Below, in pieces: positions 5,959 through 7,394 of a stretch of DNA of 7,394 nucleotides. Within the stretch, counting starts at the first letter, position 1; every line of letters starts with the position of its first letter. The DNA lies in contig JAHEHB010000279.1 of the NCBI GenBank assembly GCA_024644775.1, positions 1 through 7,394 of the forward strand, given 5' to 3'. The notes under the pieces were generated by a model, which searched no databases, had not been told where the DNA came from, and saw only the letters and a list, made by a program, of their open reading frames with translations. A program made the translations under genes and the position numbers. The stretch is from Deltaproteobacteria bacterium. Its GTDB lineage: Bacteria > Desulfobacterota > Desulfobacteria > Desulfobacterales > SURF-15.

Positions 5959-6963
5959 ATGGATTATTTTAGAAAGATTTTGACGAGAATTTTTTTAACT
6001 ATCGTATTTTCTTCAATCACAATGATTCCCACCATGACTTTGGCTGTCGATTGGGACCTTTCCACCGTTTTTCAACCGGGTAATTTCCATGTAAAAAATC
6101 TCAGGACTTTCGCCCAGAAGGCCAAAGAGGTTACCGGCGGAGAACTTGTAATCACTGTTCATGACAGTGGGTCACTTGGAATGAAAGGCCCCGAGACGAT
6201 GGCCGGAGTTCGGGATCACATTGTTGATGCCGCTGAAACTTCTCTTGAATGGCAAGTTGGTGAAGCCCGAATGGCCGGTTTAGGAGCGATGCCGGGATTG
6301 GCTTTAGGCTATAAAGAGACAAAAATCCTTGCCGATGTGATGCGGCCGTATCTGAACAAGGTCTTTGAAAGATACAATCAAAAGCTCTTGTATATGGTTC
6401 CATGGCAAGGGCAAGGGTTGTATTCAAAGAAGCCTGTAAATTTGGTTGCAGATCTTAAGGGTCTAAAAATGCGTGCGGCGAGCGAGATGGCAGTGAGGCT
6501 TTTTGATCAGATGGGCGCCAGCCCAATTCAACTACCTTGGCCTGAGGTTGTCCCAGCACTGGCTACCGGTATGATTAACGGTGTTACGACCTCAAGTATG
6601 TCCGGTGTAGATGGTAAATTTTGGGAGTTTCTCGGTTATCACAGCCGATTCGATTGGGCGAATCCTCTTAGTATTGTAACAGTAAACTTAGATGCGTGGA
6701 AAAAACTTGCACCAGGGCATCAGCAAGCCATAGAAAAACTCGCTGGAGAGTTGGAACCGGAATTTTGGAAGATCAGCGAGAGTCTAAATAACGAAAATTT
6801 GGCACTTCTCGGGAAAAATGGGATGAAGATTAACGTTCCTGATCCAAAACTGAGGAAAGAAATTCTTGCGGCTGGAGAGCGTGTTTGGAGCAATTACCTT
6901 AAAACTGCAGGTCCGGAGGCAAACGCTATTGTAAAAGAGTTTCTCGATAAAGCAGGTCGATAA
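5959..6963 (+). CDS. TRAP transporter periplasmic solute-binding protein, DctP family
   Basis: Periplasmic receptor of a tripartite ATP-independent importer, which uses an ion gradient rather than ATP. It has 334 residues, the normal length. An N-terminal signal peptide (hydrophobic 11-28) probably ends after TLA (27-29), leaving mature VDWDLS. The family core is present: LKGLKMRAAS with the conserved ligand-carboxylate arginine R172, then GASPIQLPWPEVVPALATG (187-205) and NPLSIVTVNLDAWKKLAPGHQ (235-255). Where most relatives read IDG-E after the TG, this protein reads INGVTTSSMSG (206-216), so the usual aspartate is N207. ATG 5959 has AAAGGAGG 6 bases ahead. It is followed 27 bases later by the small membrane subunit. 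Ligands of this family are usually carboxylates, but this one's cannot be named. Confidence 0.95.
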   Translation: MDYFRKILTRIFLTIVFSSITMIPTMTLAVDWDLSTVFQPGNFHVKNLRTFAQKAKEVTGGELVITVHDSGSLGMKGPETMAGVRDHIVDAAETSLEWQVGEARMAGLGAMPGLALGYKETKILADVMRPYLNKVFERYNQKLLYMVPWQGQGLYSKKPVNLVADLKGLKMRAASEMAVRLFDQMGASPIQLPWPEVVPALATGMINGVTTSSMSGVDGKFWEFLGYHSRFDWANPLSIVTVNLDAWKKLAPGHQQAIEKLAGELEPEFWKISESLNNENLALLGKNGMKINVPDPKLRKEILAAGERVWSNYLKTAGPEANAIVKEFLDKAGR

Positions 6964-6990
6964 AAACCGCAAACATTCTGAAAGCTTTGT

Positions 6991-7394
6991 ATGGCTGTTA
7001 ATCCTAACAAGCGTTATCATAACCGGCAAGCATTACGAGTAGTCAGATTCATAGAAGTATTCTCAAAAATAGCTGGAACCTTGGCGGCCGTTCTATTGGT
7101 CGCCATTGTTTCCCTCATGTTACTTGAGATTCTTTGGCGATTTACACTTGAAAAGAGCTTGCACTTCACTTGGGAGTACAGCTCATATGCAATGTCCGGT
7201 GTTTTTCTATTGGGGGCATCCTACACGCTTCACTGCGGGTCCCATGTAAGAGTAACTTCTGTGCTTGAATTGGTTCCGCCAAGAATCTCTTATGTACTGG
7301 ATCTGTTGTGTACCATAATCGGTCTGATCATTACCGGCTTAATGACAGAGGCCCTGTTCATTTTGGCTTTAACATCATATCAGGGAATGTTGTG
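6991..7394 (+). CDS. TRAP transporter small membrane subunit, DctQ family, C-terminus cut by window edge
   Basis: Integral membrane partner that links the binding protein to the large DctM permease. 134 codons are visible of a family usually about 160-190. After a basic N-terminus (KRYHNRQALR) comes TM1 (about 28-50), then the family-typical TWEYSSYAMSGVFLLGASYTL (60-80; W61-E62 stand in for the usual W-x-E-E), the HVRV motif (85-88; commonly G-x-H-I-R-V-D), and TM3 (about 101-125). The ATG at 6991 has only a weak GAAAG ribosome site, suggesting translational coupling to the binding-protein gene, whose stop is 27 bases earlier. The large subunit would be expected next, beyond the window; some systems fuse the two, which cannot be judged here. 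Confidence 0.9.
   Translation, partial: MAVNPNKRYHNRQALRVVRFIEVFSKIAGTLAAVLLVAIVSLMLLEILWRFTLEKSLHFTWEYSSYAMSGVFLLGASYTLHCGSHVRVTSVLELVPPRISYVLDLLCTIIGLIITGLMTEALFILALTSYQGML

Noticed and set aside
1..7394. CRISPR arrays, tRNA/rRNA genes, known riboswitch classes, phage or defence genes
   Set aside because: Nothing with the required repeat-spacer regularity, cloverleaf features or characteristic motifs was seen on either strand.

Overview
The window looks like accessory chromosome of a Gram-negative bacterium of moderate GC. A sulfate-reducer-like (Desulfobacterota) background is plausible, but this is an inference from gene style only: a Tat-exported family-5 solute-binding protein, a TRAP system and a REP-type Y1 transposase relic. 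There is no rRNA, tRNA or taxonomic marker gene.

Layout. Positions 1-4432 (minus strand) hold a Dpp/Opp-type ABC importer operon in transcription order: binding protein (4432-2789), permease B (2627-1686), permease C (1668-820) and ATPase D (767 to beyond position 1, truncated by the window edge; absent from a plain ATG-start scan because it starts with TTG and has no stop here). The gap between binding protein and first permease carries two GC-rich hairpins and a nine-C tract. The leader of the binding-protein gene carries two overlapping, mutually exclusive hairpins, one followed by a T-run and enclosing a second Shine-Dalgarno-like sequence. A small TPR protein (5051-4689, minus) lies upstream on the same strand.

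Positions 5108-5702 are a graveyard. A truncated Y1 (HUH, REP-associated/IS200-like) transposase fragment lies on the minus strand, next to a plus-strand major facilitator remnant. That remnant has lost its N-terminal half and probably TM7-TM10. Its two surviving pieces meet at three perfect TTACCTA heptamers, whose copy number sets whether they are in frame. A second heptamer duplication (CGAGGAG x2) sits near the boundary between the two relics.

Positions 5703-5958 are AT-rich upstream DNA with a perfect TTGACA hexamer inside a 7-bp inverted repeat. Downstream on the plus strand are a TRAP transporter periplasmic binding protein (5959-6963) and the small membrane subunit (6991 to window end, truncated); the large subunit is expected just outside.

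Together the window shows two unrelated high-affinity uptake systems facing away from each other: ATP-driven for peptide-like or similar solutes, and ion-gradient-driven for a carboxylate-like solute. They are separated by decayed mobile and transporter DNA. I see no clear novel defence or biosynthetic system. The most unusual signals are the heptamer-junction MFS relic and the candidate leader switch ahead of the ABC binding protein.
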